From Paractinoplanes toevensis (GTDB lineage Bacteria; Actinomycetota; Actinomycetes; Mycobacteriales; Micromonosporaceae): DNA of 64,000 bases. A program made the translations under genes and the position numbers. Location: the NCBI RefSeq assembly GCF_018332695.1, contig NZ_BOQN01000085.1:1-64000 (forward strand). Direction: 5' to 3'. The notes beneath the pieces are model-generated. The model made no database searches, was not told where the DNA came from, and saw only the letters and a program-made list of their open reading frames with translations. This document shows, in pieces, positions 16,296-24,690 of the stretch (position 1 is the first letter of the stretch; the number at the start of each line of letters is the position of its first letter).

Positions 16296-17155
16296 GTCGC
16301 GACCCGGCCGGCCAGGGCCTCGGTCGCCCAGGCGAACGACATGAGGTGCGATTCCCGCTTCGACGCGACGCTCGGCTCGTCCACCTCGATCATGTAGTCA
16401 CCGTCGTAGCCGGCGGGGATCGCGTCGAGCACGGCGTCGAAGTCGACCACGCCGAGGCCGGGTTCGGCCCATAACCGCTTGGACGCCGTGGTCTCGTGAT
16501 AGCTGCGGCCGGTCTTTCCCAGGTAATCGGGGAAGCAGTCCTTGAGGTGGATGCCGCCGAGCCGGGACGCGTACCGGCGGATGAACCCGGCCGGCTCGAT
16601 GCCGGCCCAGCGCAGGTGCCCGGTGTCCGGCCCGAAGCCGATCACGTCCGGCCCGAGGTCGTCGAGCAGCCGCACGATCTCGGGCTCGGTCTCGAAGATG
16701 CCGCCGATGTGCGAGTGGTGCAGCGGCCGCAGCCCTTCGGCCTGCAACACCCGGCAGACCTCGCCGCACATCTCGATCGCGCGGGCCAGCCGGCCCTCGT
16801 CGAAACCGGCGCCGACGGCCGGTTCGGCCAGGCGTTCCGGCCGGGCCATCGAGGAGATCATCGTACGGTCGAGGCCGAGTTCCACCTGCGCGGCCGCGAA
16901 CCGTTTGGCCCGTTCGATCTCCGCGTCCAGGGTGACGGTCTCGTCGAACGGGGAGTTGAACAGGCTCAGCGACGGTTGCAGCCCGTACCCGTTGATCCAG
17001 GCGCGGTAGTCGGCGGCGGTCATGTCGTCCGGCACGTCCGCCTTGACCGCGGTGAAGCCGATCTCCTGGAAGTCGCGGAACGCCTCGTCGAAGACCGCGC
17101 GCGTCTTGCCGGCCGAGGCCCAGTACGGAATCGGATTGGCGGCTATCCGGCTCAC
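16292..17155 (-). CDS. Sugar phosphate isomerase/epimerase-like TIM barrel (1)
   Basis: 287 aa, AP-endonuclease-2/IolE-type (xylose-isomerase-like) TIM barrel. The order IPYWASAGK, FTAVKADVPDD, LRPLHHSHIGGIFETEPEI, GFGPDTGHLRWAG, GIHLKDCFPDY and YMIEVDEP gives the usual metal-binding Glu/Asp/His set. It resembles inosose dehydratase (IolE)-like members by length and by the HLKD and DTGH motifs. The start GTG overlaps the stop of the upstream oxidoreductase (GTGA). It is the last gene of the seven-gene operon. Likely reaction: isomerisation, epimerisation or dehydration of a keto-sugar made by the Gfo/Idh/MocA partners. Confidence 0.88.
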   Translation of the reverse strand: MSRIAANPIPYWASAGKTRAVFDEAFRDFQEIGFTAVKADVPDDMTAADYRAWINGYGLQPSLSLFNSPFDETVTLDAEIERAKRFAAAQVELGLDRTMISSMARPERLAEPAVGAGFDEGRLARAIEMCGEVCRVLQAEGLRPLHHSHIGGIFETEPEIVRLLDDLGPDVIGFGPDTGHLRWAGIEPAGFIRRYASRLGGIHLKDCFPDYLGKTGRSYHETTASKRLWAEPGLGVVDFDAVLDAIPAGYDGDYMIEVDEPSVASKRESHLMSFAWATEALAGRVAT

Positions 17156-18207
17156 AGCGCCACCGGCCGTCCGGTGCGGGCCGACTCGTACGCGGCGGTG
17201 ATGACCGCGACCGACTGCCGGTTGGTCTCCAGGTCGACGCGCAGCTTCTCGGTGCCGTCCAGCGCTCCGAGGAAGTTGAGGTACTGCAGCCGGTGGGCGT
17301 CCGAGAGCATCCCCGGGTCGCTCGACGCGGTGGTGTCGCCACCACCGGAGACGGCCTGGGTGGTGCCCATCAGCCGGTCGGAGATCGCCTCGCCGGCCGG
17401 GGTCGCCGAGAAGAACGCCATCTCGTCGTTGTCGATGACGGCCGAGCCGCGGTCGCCGTGAACCTGGAGGCGGGCGCTGAGCCCCGGATAGGCGGCGGTG
17501 GTGGCGTGCAGCACGCCGAGCGCGCCCGACGCGAATTTCACCACCCCGGCCGCCACGTCCTCGACCTCGATCCGCTCGTGCGCGAGGGTGCCGGTGTAGG
17601 CGAACACCTCGACCGGCCGGCCGAGCGCGGCGATCAGCAGGTCGACGGTGTGCACGCCCTGGTTCATCAGGGCGCCGCCGCCGTCGAGCTCCCAGGTGCC
17701 GCGCCAGCCGCCGGAGTCGTAGTAGCTCTGCCCGCGCCACCAGTCGATCGACGCGATGCCGGAGGTGAGCCGGCCGAGCTCGCCGGCCTCGATCGCGGCC
17801 AGCACCTTCTCGGTGGCCGGGTCGAACCGATGCTGCGAGATGACGGTGACCAGGGTGCCGGCCTTCTGCCGGGCGCGGATGATCTCGTCGGTGCGGGCCA
17901 CGGTGATCTCGGCGGGCTTCTCCACGATCACGTTCTTGCCGGCCTCGAGGGCCTCGACGGCGACCTCGCCGTGCAGGCCGGTCGGCGTGCAGACCACGAC
18001 GACGTCGACCTGTTCGGCGGCCAGCACCGCGCCGAGCGAGTCGTAGGCGCGGCCGCCGCGTTCGGCGGCGAGCGCTGTCGCTCGGTCGAGGTCGACGTCG
18101 GCGACCGCGACGAGCTCGAGGCGATCGGCGAGCCGGCTCATCACCAGACCGTGGTGCTTCCCGATCACGCCCGCGCCGACCAGTGCGAATTTGGGTGCTG
18201 TGCTCAC
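17152..18207 (-). CDS. Gfo/Idh/MocA-family oxidoreductase (1)
   Basis: 351 aa. An NAD(P)-binding Rossmann domain (FALVGAGVIGKHHG at residues 7-20; VVVCTPTGLHGE; KNVIVEKPAE with the family's EKP lysine at about 97) precedes the C-terminal alpha/beta substrate domain (DWWRGQSYYDSGGWRGTWELDGGGALMNQGVHTVD, with the GGG-x-N/D-x-G-x-H-x-x-D pattern whose His/Asp are catalytic). It would oxidise a hydroxyl of a sugar or inositol-like substrate with NAD(P). ATGA overlaps join it to both neighbours. The second member at 19044-19994 is only distantly similar, so the two probably act at different steps. Confidence 0.93.
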   Translation of the reverse strand: MSTAPKFALVGAGVIGKHHGLVMSRLADRLELVAVADVDLDRATALAAERGGRAYDSLGAVLAAEQVDVVVVCTPTGLHGEVAVEALEAGKNVIVEKPAEITVARTDEIIRARQKAGTLVTVISQHRFDPATEKVLAAIEAGELGRLTSGIASIDWWRGQSYYDSGGWRGTWELDGGGALMNQGVHTVDLLIAALGRPVEVFAYTGTLAHERIEVEDVAAGVVKFASGALGVLHATTAAYPGLSARLQVHGDRGSAVIDNDEMAFFSATPAGEAISDRLMGTTQAVSGGGDTTASSDPGMLSDAHRLQYLNFLGALDGTEKLRVDLETNRQSVAVITAAYESARTGRPVAL

Positions 18208-19031
18208 GCGTACTCAATCTCCTCGGTCTTCAGAAGGTCGGTGAAGGCCTTCCAGGCGGTGCGGAACAGGTCGGGGCCGGAGAAACCGCCGGCGGCGTGG
18301 CCCAGGGCGAGGTGCGGTTCGAGTGAGAAGAAGCCGTCGAAGCCGTCGTGGCGCAGCGCCCGGATGGTGGCGGCGACCTCGCCGTCGCCCTGCCCGGCCG
18401 GCACCACCGTCCCGTCGGCGGCGTGCGCGTCCTTGATCTGGATGTACTCGACGTGCGGGCGCAGCGCCGGGTAGCCGTCGGTGAAGGGACGCACCCCGAC
18501 CTGCACGAAGTTCGCCGGGTCCCAGGCCAGCCGCAGATAGGGCGAGCCGACCGAGCGGACCAGGTCGAGGCAGCGCTCCGGCACGTCGCCGTAGATCTGC
18601 TTCTCGTTCTCGTGCAGCAGGATCAGGTCGGCCTCCTCGGCCACCCGGACCAGCGCCCGCATCCGGTCGATCACCTCGGCCCGATGCGCGGCCGGATCAT
18701 CGCCGGGCCGCAGGAAGAACGAGAAGATCCGGATGTAGGGGGCGTCCAGCTCGGCGGCGACCTCGGCGGCGTGCCGCATCCGCTCCAGGTGCGGCGCGAA
18801 GTCCTCGTCGATGAAGATCTTGCCGATCGGCGAGCCGATGCTGGATACCTTCAGCCCGTACGCGGAAAGGGTCTTCTTCATCTCGGCGAGTTGCACCGGG
18901 GACAGGTCGAGAATGTTGACGTCCCAGGCGCTGCGCACCTCGATGTACTTGAGGCCCAGACTGCTGGCGACCTCGCACTGCTCGGTGAGATCGGGGGAGA
19001 TCTCGTCGGCGAATCCGGAGAGAGTCCACAT
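18204..19031 (-). CDS. Xylose-isomerase-like TIM-barrel protein (2)
   Basis: 275 aa. A compact TIM barrel: LSGFADEISPDL start, LKYIEVRSAWDVNILDL, GSPIGKIFIDEDF, LILLHENEKQIYGD, RLAWDPANFVQVG, YIQIKDAHAADG and GFFSLEPHL. Metal-ligand Glu (LLHENE, FSLEPH), Asp (AWDPANF) and His (KDAH) are present. It is closer to sugar-phosphate isomerase/epimerase proteins of the Hyi/IolI group than to the operon's other barrel. It has a strong position in the operon, with a 4-bp overlap to the following oxidoreductase and a 12-bp gap after the preceding one. Likely substrate: a 3-keto or uronic sugar. Confidence 0.88.
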   Translation of the reverse strand: MWTLSGFADEISPDLTEQCEVASSLGLKYIEVRSAWDVNILDLSPVQLAEMKKTLSAYGLKVSSIGSPIGKIFIDEDFAPHLERMRHAAEVAAELDAPYIRIFSFFLRPGDDPAAHRAEVIDRMRALVRVAEEADLILLHENEKQIYGDVPERCLDLVRSVGSPYLRLAWDPANFVQVGVRPFTDGYPALRPHVEYIQIKDAHAADGTVVPAGQGDGEVAATIRALRHDGFDGFFSLEPHLALGHAAGGFSGPDLFRTAWKAFTDLLKTEEIEYA

Positions 19032-19043
19032 CGGCGGCGCCCT

Positions 19044-19994
19044 TCAGCTGTGGTGACAGTAGATCTGGTCGACGATCCGCTGGGATCGCAGCGCCTCCTC
19101 GGGGCCGATCCAGAACGGTTCCGGGCTGCCGAGCGACCGGTAGAAATCGGCGATCAGCAGCTCGTGCGAGACGCCCCAGTAGTTGCGTCCGGCGGTCCCG
19201 GCCCGGCGTTCGGCGGTCACCTCGGTGCGGCCGCCGGCGTGGGTGACGGTCAGGTCGCCCCGGATCAGCAGGGTCGTCTCATCGGTGACGATCTCGATGG
19301 TCACCGGGGAGTCGGTCGCGTTGGTGACCGTGGCGAAGAAGACGCTGCGCGCCCCGCCGGCGTGTCCGAGCAGCGCGTGGGCGGTGTCCTCGACGTCGAT
19401 GCCGGGGAAGTCGCCGTAGCGGCCGGTGTGGCTCGCGACGCTCTCGACGTCGCCGAGCAGCCACTGCAGGAGGTCCAGGGTGTGGATGGCCTGATTGATC
19501 AGGACTCCGCCCCCGCTGCGCTCGCGGCGGCCGCGCCACGGACTGTCCCGGTAGTAGCTCGGGTCGCGATGCCACAGCACGGTCGCCGAGCCGCTTCTCG
19601 GTGGACTGTCCCGGAGATGTTCCCGGGCGGCGATCGAGGTGGCGTTGTACCGGTTCTGCAGGCAGACGCCGATCTTGCGGTCGGGGAACGCCTTGGCCGC
19701 GGCGACCAGCCGCTCGGCCTCCTCGACGGTGTGCGCGACCGGTTTCTCGAGCAGCACGTGCGCGCCCCGCTCGAGAGCGTCGATCGCGACCGGCACGTGC
19801 TGGTCGTGCGGCGTGCAGATGTGCACCACGTCCGGCCGCAGCTCGTCGAGCATCGCCCGGTGGTCGCGATAGCCGCCCGGGGCGCGGGCCGGGTCGATGT
19901 CGCACACCCCGACCAGCTCGGCGCCGATCGTCTCGATCGCCGCGAGGTGCACCACCGACACCGTCCCGCACCCGATCACCGCGACCCGGGTCAC
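19044..19994 (-). CDS. Gfo/Idh/MocA-family oxidoreductase (2)
   Basis: 316 aa. Rossmann motif VAVIGCGTVSVVHL at residues 4-17, VHICTPHDQHVP, and AHVLLEKPVAHTVEEAE carrying the EKP lysine. The C-terminal domain has DPSYYRDSPWRGRRERSGGGVLINQAIHTLDLL, again the GGG-x-N-x-x-x-H-x-x-D catalytic motif. It is shorter than its operon partner. The start ATG overlaps the stop of the upstream permease gene by 4 bp, which shows tight coupling of transport and oxidation. Cofactor preference is not clear; a VCDIDPAR acidic turn after the second strand favours NAD. Confidence 0.93.
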   Translation of the reverse strand: MTRVAVIGCGTVSVVHLAAIETIGAELVGVCDIDPARAPGGYRDHRAMLDELRPDVVHICTPHDQHVPVAIDALERGAHVLLEKPVAHTVEEAERLVAAAKAFPDRKIGVCLQNRYNATSIAAREHLRDSPPRSGSATVLWHRDPSYYRDSPWRGRRERSGGGVLINQAIHTLDLLQWLLGDVESVASHTGRYGDFPGIDVEDTAHALLGHAGGARSVFFATVTNATDSPVTIEIVTDETTLLIRGDLTVTHAGGRTEVTAERRAGTAGRNYWGVSHELLIADFYRSLGSPEPFWIGPEEALRSQRIVDQIYCHHS

Positions 19995-20854
19995 TTGACC
20001 CCGCCCGCCGTCAGGCCGCCCACCAGATAGCGCTGGAAGATCAGGTAGAGGATGACCACCGGCGCGGCGCAGACCAGGGAGGCCGCCATCATCTGCGAGT
20101 ACACCGGCAGCGCGCCGCCCTCCTGCGCGGACCCGAAGATGGACAGCGCGACCGCGGCGGTGTGCGTCTCGGGCCGGGTCAGCACCGTCGCGAACAGGAC
20201 GTCGTTCCAGCCGAGCAGGAAGGCGAAGATGCCGGAGACGACGATGGCCGGCAGGCTCAGCGGGAAGATGATCCGCCGCAGGATCACCAGCGTGGAGGCG
20301 CCCTCGGTGCGCGCCGCCTCCTCCAGCTCGCGGGGCAGGCCGCGCAGGTAGGTGACCATCACCCAGGTCGAGAACGGCAGGGCGAACGTCAGGTACGCCA
20401 CGAACAGCCCCCAGCGGGTGCCCACCACGGTCAGGCCCAGGTAGTTGCCGGCCGACGAGAACAGCACGAACACCGGGAGCAGCATGAGGGTGCCCGGGAT
20501 GCTCTGCAACCCGACCAGCCCGCGCAGGATCGTCAGCCGGCCGCGGAAGCTGTAACGGACCAGCACGTACGCGGTGGTGGTGCCGAGCAACGCGGACGCC
20601 ACCGCGGTCACCCCGCAGACGATCAGGCTGTTCAGGATGCCGTTGGACAGGTCGGCGGTGGTCCAGATCCGGGAGTAGCTGTGCAGGCTGAACGAGCTGG
20701 GCCAGAACTCGCCGGACGCCACGCCGACGTCGCTGTTCAGCGAGGCCAGCACGATGTACAGCACCGGGACCAGCACGATCGCGCAGAGCAGCGCGGTCAG
20801 GACGACCAGCAGCGGCCGGGGCAGCAGCCGCTGGGCTTCGGCCGAGGCACTCAT
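19991..20854 (-). CDS. ABC sugar transporter permease (MalG type)
   Basis: 287 aa, six predicted transmembrane helices. The permease/ATPase contact loop EEAARTEGASTLVILRRIIFPLSLP (about residues 178-202) matches the EAA-x3-G-x9-I-x-LP signature. The N-terminus RPLLVVLTALLCAIVLVPVLYIVLASL and the WVMVTYLRGLP stretch are typical of carbohydrate ABC permease subfamily 2. The ATG at 20854 overlaps the stop of the partner permease. No ATPase gene is in the operon, so a shared MsiK-type ATPase encoded elsewhere is expected, as is common in actinobacteria. Confidence 0.94.
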   Translation of the reverse strand: MSASAEAQRLLPRPLLVVLTALLCAIVLVPVLYIVLASLNSDVGVASGEFWPSSFSLHSYSRIWTTADLSNGILNSLIVCGVTAVASALLGTTTAYVLVRYSFRGRLTILRGLVGLQSIPGTLMLLPVFVLFSSAGNYLGLTVVGTRWGLFVAYLTFALPFSTWVMVTYLRGLPRELEEAARTEGASTLVILRRIIFPLSLPAIVVSGIFAFLLGWNDVLFATVLTRPETHTAAVALSIFGSAQEGGALPVYSQMMAASLVCAAPVVILYLIFQRYLVGGLTAGGVK

Positions 20855-21783
20855 CGCCGGCCTCCTTCGTCGTGGACGTCCAGGCGGACCGCGCGCAGGT
20901 AGATGAAGAGCGGGATGGCGACCAGGATCAGCGACACCACGGCCATCGCCGCGCTGAGCCCGAACCGCAGGCTCTGGAAGCTGGTCACGTAGACGAGCAT
21001 CGGCATGACGTTGACGTTGTCCGGCGCGGGCGCCCCGAACAGCACGAACGGCAGCGTGAAGTTGTTGATGTGGTTGAGCGTGGCGAGCAGGCAGGCCAGC
21101 AGCACCGGCCCGCGCAGGTACGGCAGGATCACCTTGTACAGCTTCGGCCACCAGGTGGCGCCGTCGACCGCGGACGCCTCGTGCACCTCGTGGTCGACCG
21201 ACTGCAGGCCGGCCAGCGCCATCAGGTAGATGAACGGCCAGGCCGCCCAGATCTCCACCAGCACCAGCGTCCAGTACGCCCGGGGACCGCTCAGCCACAG
21301 CGTGCTGCCGTCGCCGAGGACCTTGTTGACGATCCCGTCCGGCTGGAGCATCGTGCGCCAGACCGTGGAGACCACGAACGACGGCAGCACGTACGGGATC
21401 AGGAAGATCGCCCGCACCAGACCCCGCCCGCGGTACGCGTTCTGGGTGACCAGCGCGGCGGCGATCCCGATCGGCACGGTGGCGACCGTGGACAGTACCG
21501 CGAACGAGACGCTGATCCAGATCGAGTGCAGCAGGCCGGAGCTGAACGACTCGGTGTAGTTGGCGAAGCCGATGAACGGCGCCTCGATCCAGCGGCGCAA
21601 CGAGTACTGGTCGAGGTCGATCAGCGAGATCCACAGGGCGAGCGCCAGCGGGATCAGGACGATCAGGATCATCAGCACCCCGCCGGGCGTGAGCAGCCAC
21701 AGCGGACGCTGTCGCTCGGTCACGCCCCGGCGGCGCTGCTGTTTCGGCGCCGTCTTGTCCGGCGGCCGGATCAGGGTGGTCAT
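20851..21783 (-). CDS. ABC sugar transporter permease (MalF type)
   Basis: 310 aa, six predicted transmembrane helices after a cytosolic basic N-terminus of about 30 residues. The coupling motif is HEASAVDGATWWPKLYKVILPYL (about residues 201-223), and SLIDLDQYSLRRWIEAPFIGFANY is the usual first periplasmic loop of carbohydrate subfamily-1 permeases. It begins immediately after the stop of the substrate-binding lipoprotein gene (no intergenic base) and ends in an ATGA overlap with the second permease. It forms the heterodimeric channel with the MalG-type protein. Confidence 0.94.
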   Translation of the reverse strand: MTTLIRPPDKTAPKQQRRRGVTERQRPLWLLTPGGVLMILIVLIPLALALWISLIDLDQYSLRRWIEAPFIGFANYTESFSSGLLHSIWISVSFAVLSTVATVPIGIAAALVTQNAYRGRGLVRAIFLIPYVLPSFVVSTVWRTMLQPDGIVNKVLGDGSTLWLSGPRAYWTLVLVEIWAAWPFIYLMALAGLQSVDHEVHEASAVDGATWWPKLYKVILPYLRGPVLLACLLATLNHINNFTLPFVLFGAPAPDNVNVMPMLVYVTSFQSLRFGLSAAMAVVSLILVAIPLFIYLRAVRLDVHDEGGRR

Positions 21784-23124
21784 CTACTTGGCCCGGTCCA
21801 GCGCGGACTGGGCGGACTTCTGGGCGGCGGCGAGCCGGGTGTCGATCTGCGCGGTGCTGATCGGTCCCTTGGTCAGGTCGGGCAGTGTCTGCACGGCCAC
21901 GTTGGTCAGCGCCAGCTGGATGTCGCCCCAGGCGCCGGTGAACGGGGTCGCCACCGACTTCTGCGCGGCCTCGGTGACCGGGGCCAGCCGCTGGTCGGAC
22001 GCCAGTGACTGCAGGGCGGAGGCGTTGGCCGGCAGGTTGCCGAACTTCTGGTAGTAGTCGAGCTGCACCTCGGGATCGGTGACCAGCTTGACGTACTCGA
22101 AAGCCAGGTCCTTGTTCTTGGAGTAGTCGGCGACCAGAAGGTTGTCACCGGAGAGGATGCTGGCGGCCTCGACGCCGTTCGCGGGCCGGCTGGTGGCGCC
22201 GGGCGGGACGGTCGGCAGCAGGGCGAACGCCCACTTGCCCTTCACCGCGCCCTGTTCCAGCGAGTTGGTGGCGGTGGTCGTGGTCAGCAGGAAGTAGCCG
22301 GTCTTGCCCTTGGCGAACGCGGCCAGCGCCTGCGGGTTGGTCCAGCCGACGGCGGCGGGGTCGACCACCTTGTCGGTGGCGAGCCAGCCGAAGTACGTCG
22401 AGAACGCCTTCTGCACGGCCGGGTCCTGCAGTTTCGCCGTCTTGCCGTCGACCAGCGGGTTGCCCGCCTGCACCGACATGCCCCAGGCGAACTTCCACGG
22501 GTCGAAGTTGTCCTTGTACGCGATCGCCAGCCCGTACTGGTCGCCCTTGGTCAGCTGCTTGGCCTGCTGGGTCAGCTCGTCCCAGGTGGTCGCCGGCTTG
22601 GCGATGCCGGCCGCCTTCAGCAGCTCGGTGTTGTACGCCATCACGAACGGCCGGCTGACCCACGGGATGCCGACCTGGTTGTTGTCGTCCGGCCCGGAGA
22701 TGCCCAGGGTGGCCGGGTTGAATTTCTCCTTGCCGCCGATCTTCTTCCACTCGTCGTCGCCCATCTTCACGAAGGCGCCGGTCGAGTAGGCGGTCGGGGT
22801 GAACGTGGTGCCGACCGCGTAGACGTCCGGCCCGGAGCCGGACACCACCGAGGTCTGGATCTTGGTGAGCTCGTCGTTGGCGCTGGCGAACGTCTCGAAC
22901 TTGACCGTCGCGCCGGTCGCCGCCTTGAACTTGTCGCTGATCGACTTCTGCCAGGCCGCGAACTGTTCGGGGAACTGGGTGTTGGCGCCGATCAGGACGT
23001 TCAGGGTCTTGCCCGCACCGCCACCGCCACCGCTGTCGTCGTCGCCACCGCAGGCGGTCAGGGCCGCGGTCAGCACCGTCACGCCGGCCAGGGCCGCCGC
23101 CGTCCGTATCTTCCGGTTGAGCAT
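21784..23124 (-). CDS. Extracellular sugar-binding lipoprotein of ABC importer
   Basis: 446 aa. Lipoprotein signal with a lipobox ending LTAC (acylated Cys near residue 24), then a glycine-rich linker and a family-1 solute-binding fold (LNVLIGANTQFPEQFAAWQ, FVMAYNTELLKAAGI, TWDELTQQAKQLT, GKTGYFLLTTTT). It captures the substrate outside the membrane and delivers it to the two permeases. AAAGGAG lies 5 bp before the ATG, which is the best ribosome site in the operon and suits the first, most abundant product. Ligand is probably an oligosaccharide or sugar acid, judged from the uronate isomerase genes divergently encoded upstream. Confidence 0.94.
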   Translation of the reverse strand: MLNRKIRTAAALAGVTVLTAALTACGGDDDSGGGGGAGKTLNVLIGANTQFPEQFAAWQKSISDKFKAATGATVKFETFASANDELTKIQTSVVSGSGPDVYAVGTTFTPTAYSTGAFVKMGDDEWKKIGGKEKFNPATLGISGPDDNNQVGIPWVSRPFVMAYNTELLKAAGIAKPATTWDELTQQAKQLTKGDQYGLAIAYKDNFDPWKFAWGMSVQAGNPLVDGKTAKLQDPAVQKAFSTYFGWLATDKVVDPAAVGWTNPQALAAFAKGKTGYFLLTTTTATNSLEQGAVKGKWAFALLPTVPPGATSRPANGVEAASILSGDNLLVADYSKNKDLAFEYVKLVTDPEVQLDYYQKFGNLPANASALQSLASDQRLAPVTEAAQKSVATPFTGAWGDIQLALTNVAVQTLPDLTKGPISTAQIDTRLAAAQKSAQSALDRAK

Positions 23125-23203
23125 GGGTCTCCTTTGCGCCGATGCCGGTACGGAGTGACCCGCATCACTGTTACGCGATGGTTTCCCCAGCTCCACGCCG
23201 GAC

Positions 23204-23263
23204 GCAACGAGTTGCCAGTTGTTGCCCGGCGGCCGAGGCAACAGGTGGCAACCGCTTGCCACC
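23204..23263. promoter_or_regulatory. Two LacI-type palindromes between the divergent operons
   Basis: Site 1 (23204-23217) reads GCAA-CGAG-TTGCCA. Site 2 (23244-23263) is a perfect palindrome with arms GGTGGCAA and TTGCCACC around CCGC. Both lie between the ABC operon and uxaC. Site 1 plus its right flank matches the site upstream of larE in 18 of 22 positions (pattern GCAA-nn-AGTTGCCAG-nn-GTTGC). Confidence 0.8.
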
Positions 23264-23292
23264 GGGCGAGACGCGCGTCGAGGCTCGGGCGC

Positions 23293-24690
23293 ATGGCCGC
23301 CCTGACGCCGCACCCCGATCGGCTGCTGCCCGCCGATCCGGGAGTGCGCTCCCTCGCCCGCCGTCTCTACGAGACCGTCCGCGAGCTGCCGATCGTCAGC
23401 CCGCACGGGCACGTCGACCCGAAGATCCTGCGCGACGACACCCCGTTCGCCGATCCGACGTCGCTGTTCGTGCAGCCCGATCACTACGTGACCCGGTTGC
23501 TGCACGCGGGTGGGGTGCCGCTCGAGGCGCTCGGGGTGGGGGAGGGGCCGTTGCCGGAGGACCGGGCGCGGGCGGCCTGGCGGCTGCTGTGCTCGCACTG
23601 GCACCTGTTGCGGGGCACGCCGGTGCGGTACTGGTTCGACAGCTCGTTCGCCGCGGTCTTCGGGATCACGTCGCGGCCCTCGGCGGAGAACGCGGACGCG
23701 CTGTACGACCGGATCGCGGAGCAGCTCGCGCAGCCGAGTCATCGGCCCCGGGCATTGCTGTCGCGGTTCGGGATCTCCTTCCTGGCCACCACCGACGACC
23801 CGGCCGACGACCTCTCCGCGCACCGTGCCCTGCGGGATGATCCGGCGGTCGGCACGGTCGTCGCCCCGACGTTCCGGCCCGACCGCTACCTCGAGGTGGG
23901 CCGCCCGGGCTGGCCGGCGCTCGTGAAGGAGCTGGGCGGGGACACCGACTCCTACGCCGGCTACCTCTCCGCCCTGCAGGACCGGCGCCGCTATTTCATC
24001 GAGAACGGCGCGGTGTCCGCCGACCACGGGCACTTCGACGCCGGAACCGAGCCCCTCGCCGAGGCCGACGCGGTACGGATCTACCGCTCGGCGCTGGCCG
24101 GCACGGTCACGCCGGCCGAGGCGACCGCGTTCCGCCGGCACATGACCTTCGAGATGGCCCGGATGTCCTGCGACGACGGCCTGGTGATGACCCTGCACCC
24201 GGGGATCTGGCGCAACCACCACCCGGCGACCGCGGCCCGCTTCGGCCCGGACACCGGCCACGACATCCCGGTCGCGGTCGAGTACACCCGGGCCCTGCGG
24301 CCGCTGCTCGAACGGTTCGGTACCCACCTCGGCTTCCACCTGGTGCTGTTCACCGTCGACCCCACCGTCTACAGCCGCGAGATCGCCCCGCTGGCCGGCT
24401 TCTACCCGTCGGTGTACGCGGGCGCGCCGTGGTGGTTCCTCGACAATCCCGCCGAGATCCGGAACTACCAGCGGGCGGTCACCGAGATCGCCGGGTTCGG
24501 CAAGCTGTCCGGCTTCATCGACGACACCCGGGCGTTCTGCTCGATCCCGGCCCGGCATGACATGTCCCGCCGCCTCGACGCCGGATTCCTGGCTTCGCTC
24601 GTGGCCGAGCACCGGCTCGACGAGGATGAGGCGATGGACACGCTGACCTCCCTGGTCGTGAGCCAGCCGCGGGCGGTGTTCAAGCTGTGA
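23293..24690 (+). CDS. uxaC: Uronate (glucuronate/galacturonate) isomerase
   Basis: 465 aa, the usual length for UxaC. This amidohydrolase-fold enzyme converts D-glucuronate to D-fructuronate or D-galacturonate to D-tagaturonate. The metal-binding HxH (SPHGHVDP, H38 and H40) is in place, along with HFDAGTEPL, MTLHPGIWRNHHP, HLVLFTVDPTVYSREIAPLAGFYPSVYAGAPWWF and GFIDDTRAFCSIPARHD. The start ATG at 23293 was chosen at the beginning of homology; a longer reading runs into the operator region. It is translationally coupled to the reductase that follows (GTGA overlap). It is controlled most likely by the LacI protein through the palindromes 30-90 bp upstream. Confidence 0.95.
   Translation: MAALTPHPDRLLPADPGVRSLARRLYETVRELPIVSPHGHVDPKILRDDTPFADPTSLFVQPDHYVTRLLHAGGVPLEALGVGEGPLPEDRARAAWRLLCSHWHLLRGTPVRYWFDSSFAAVFGITSRPSAENADALYDRIAEQLAQPSHRPRALLSRFGISFLATTDDPADDLSAHRALRDDPAVGTVVAPTFRPDRYLEVGRPGWPALVKELGGDTDSYAGYLSALQDRRRYFIENGAVSADHGHFDAGTEPLAEADAVRIYRSALAGTVTPAEATAFRRHMTFEMARMSCDDGLVMTLHPGIWRNHHPATAARFGPDTGHDIPVAVEYTRALRPLLERFGTHLGFHLVLFTVDPTVYSREIAPLAGFYPSVYAGAPWWFLDNPAEIRNYQRAVTEIAGFGKLSGFIDDTRAFCSIPARHDMSRRLDAGFLASLVAEHRLDEDEAMDTLTSLVVSQPRAVFKL

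Noticed and set aside
18348..20030. 560-codon open frame on the plus strand
   Set aside because: Antisense to two TIM-barrel/oxidoreductase genes with clear motifs; codon-shadow composition (Gly/Arg/Asp-rich, no motif).
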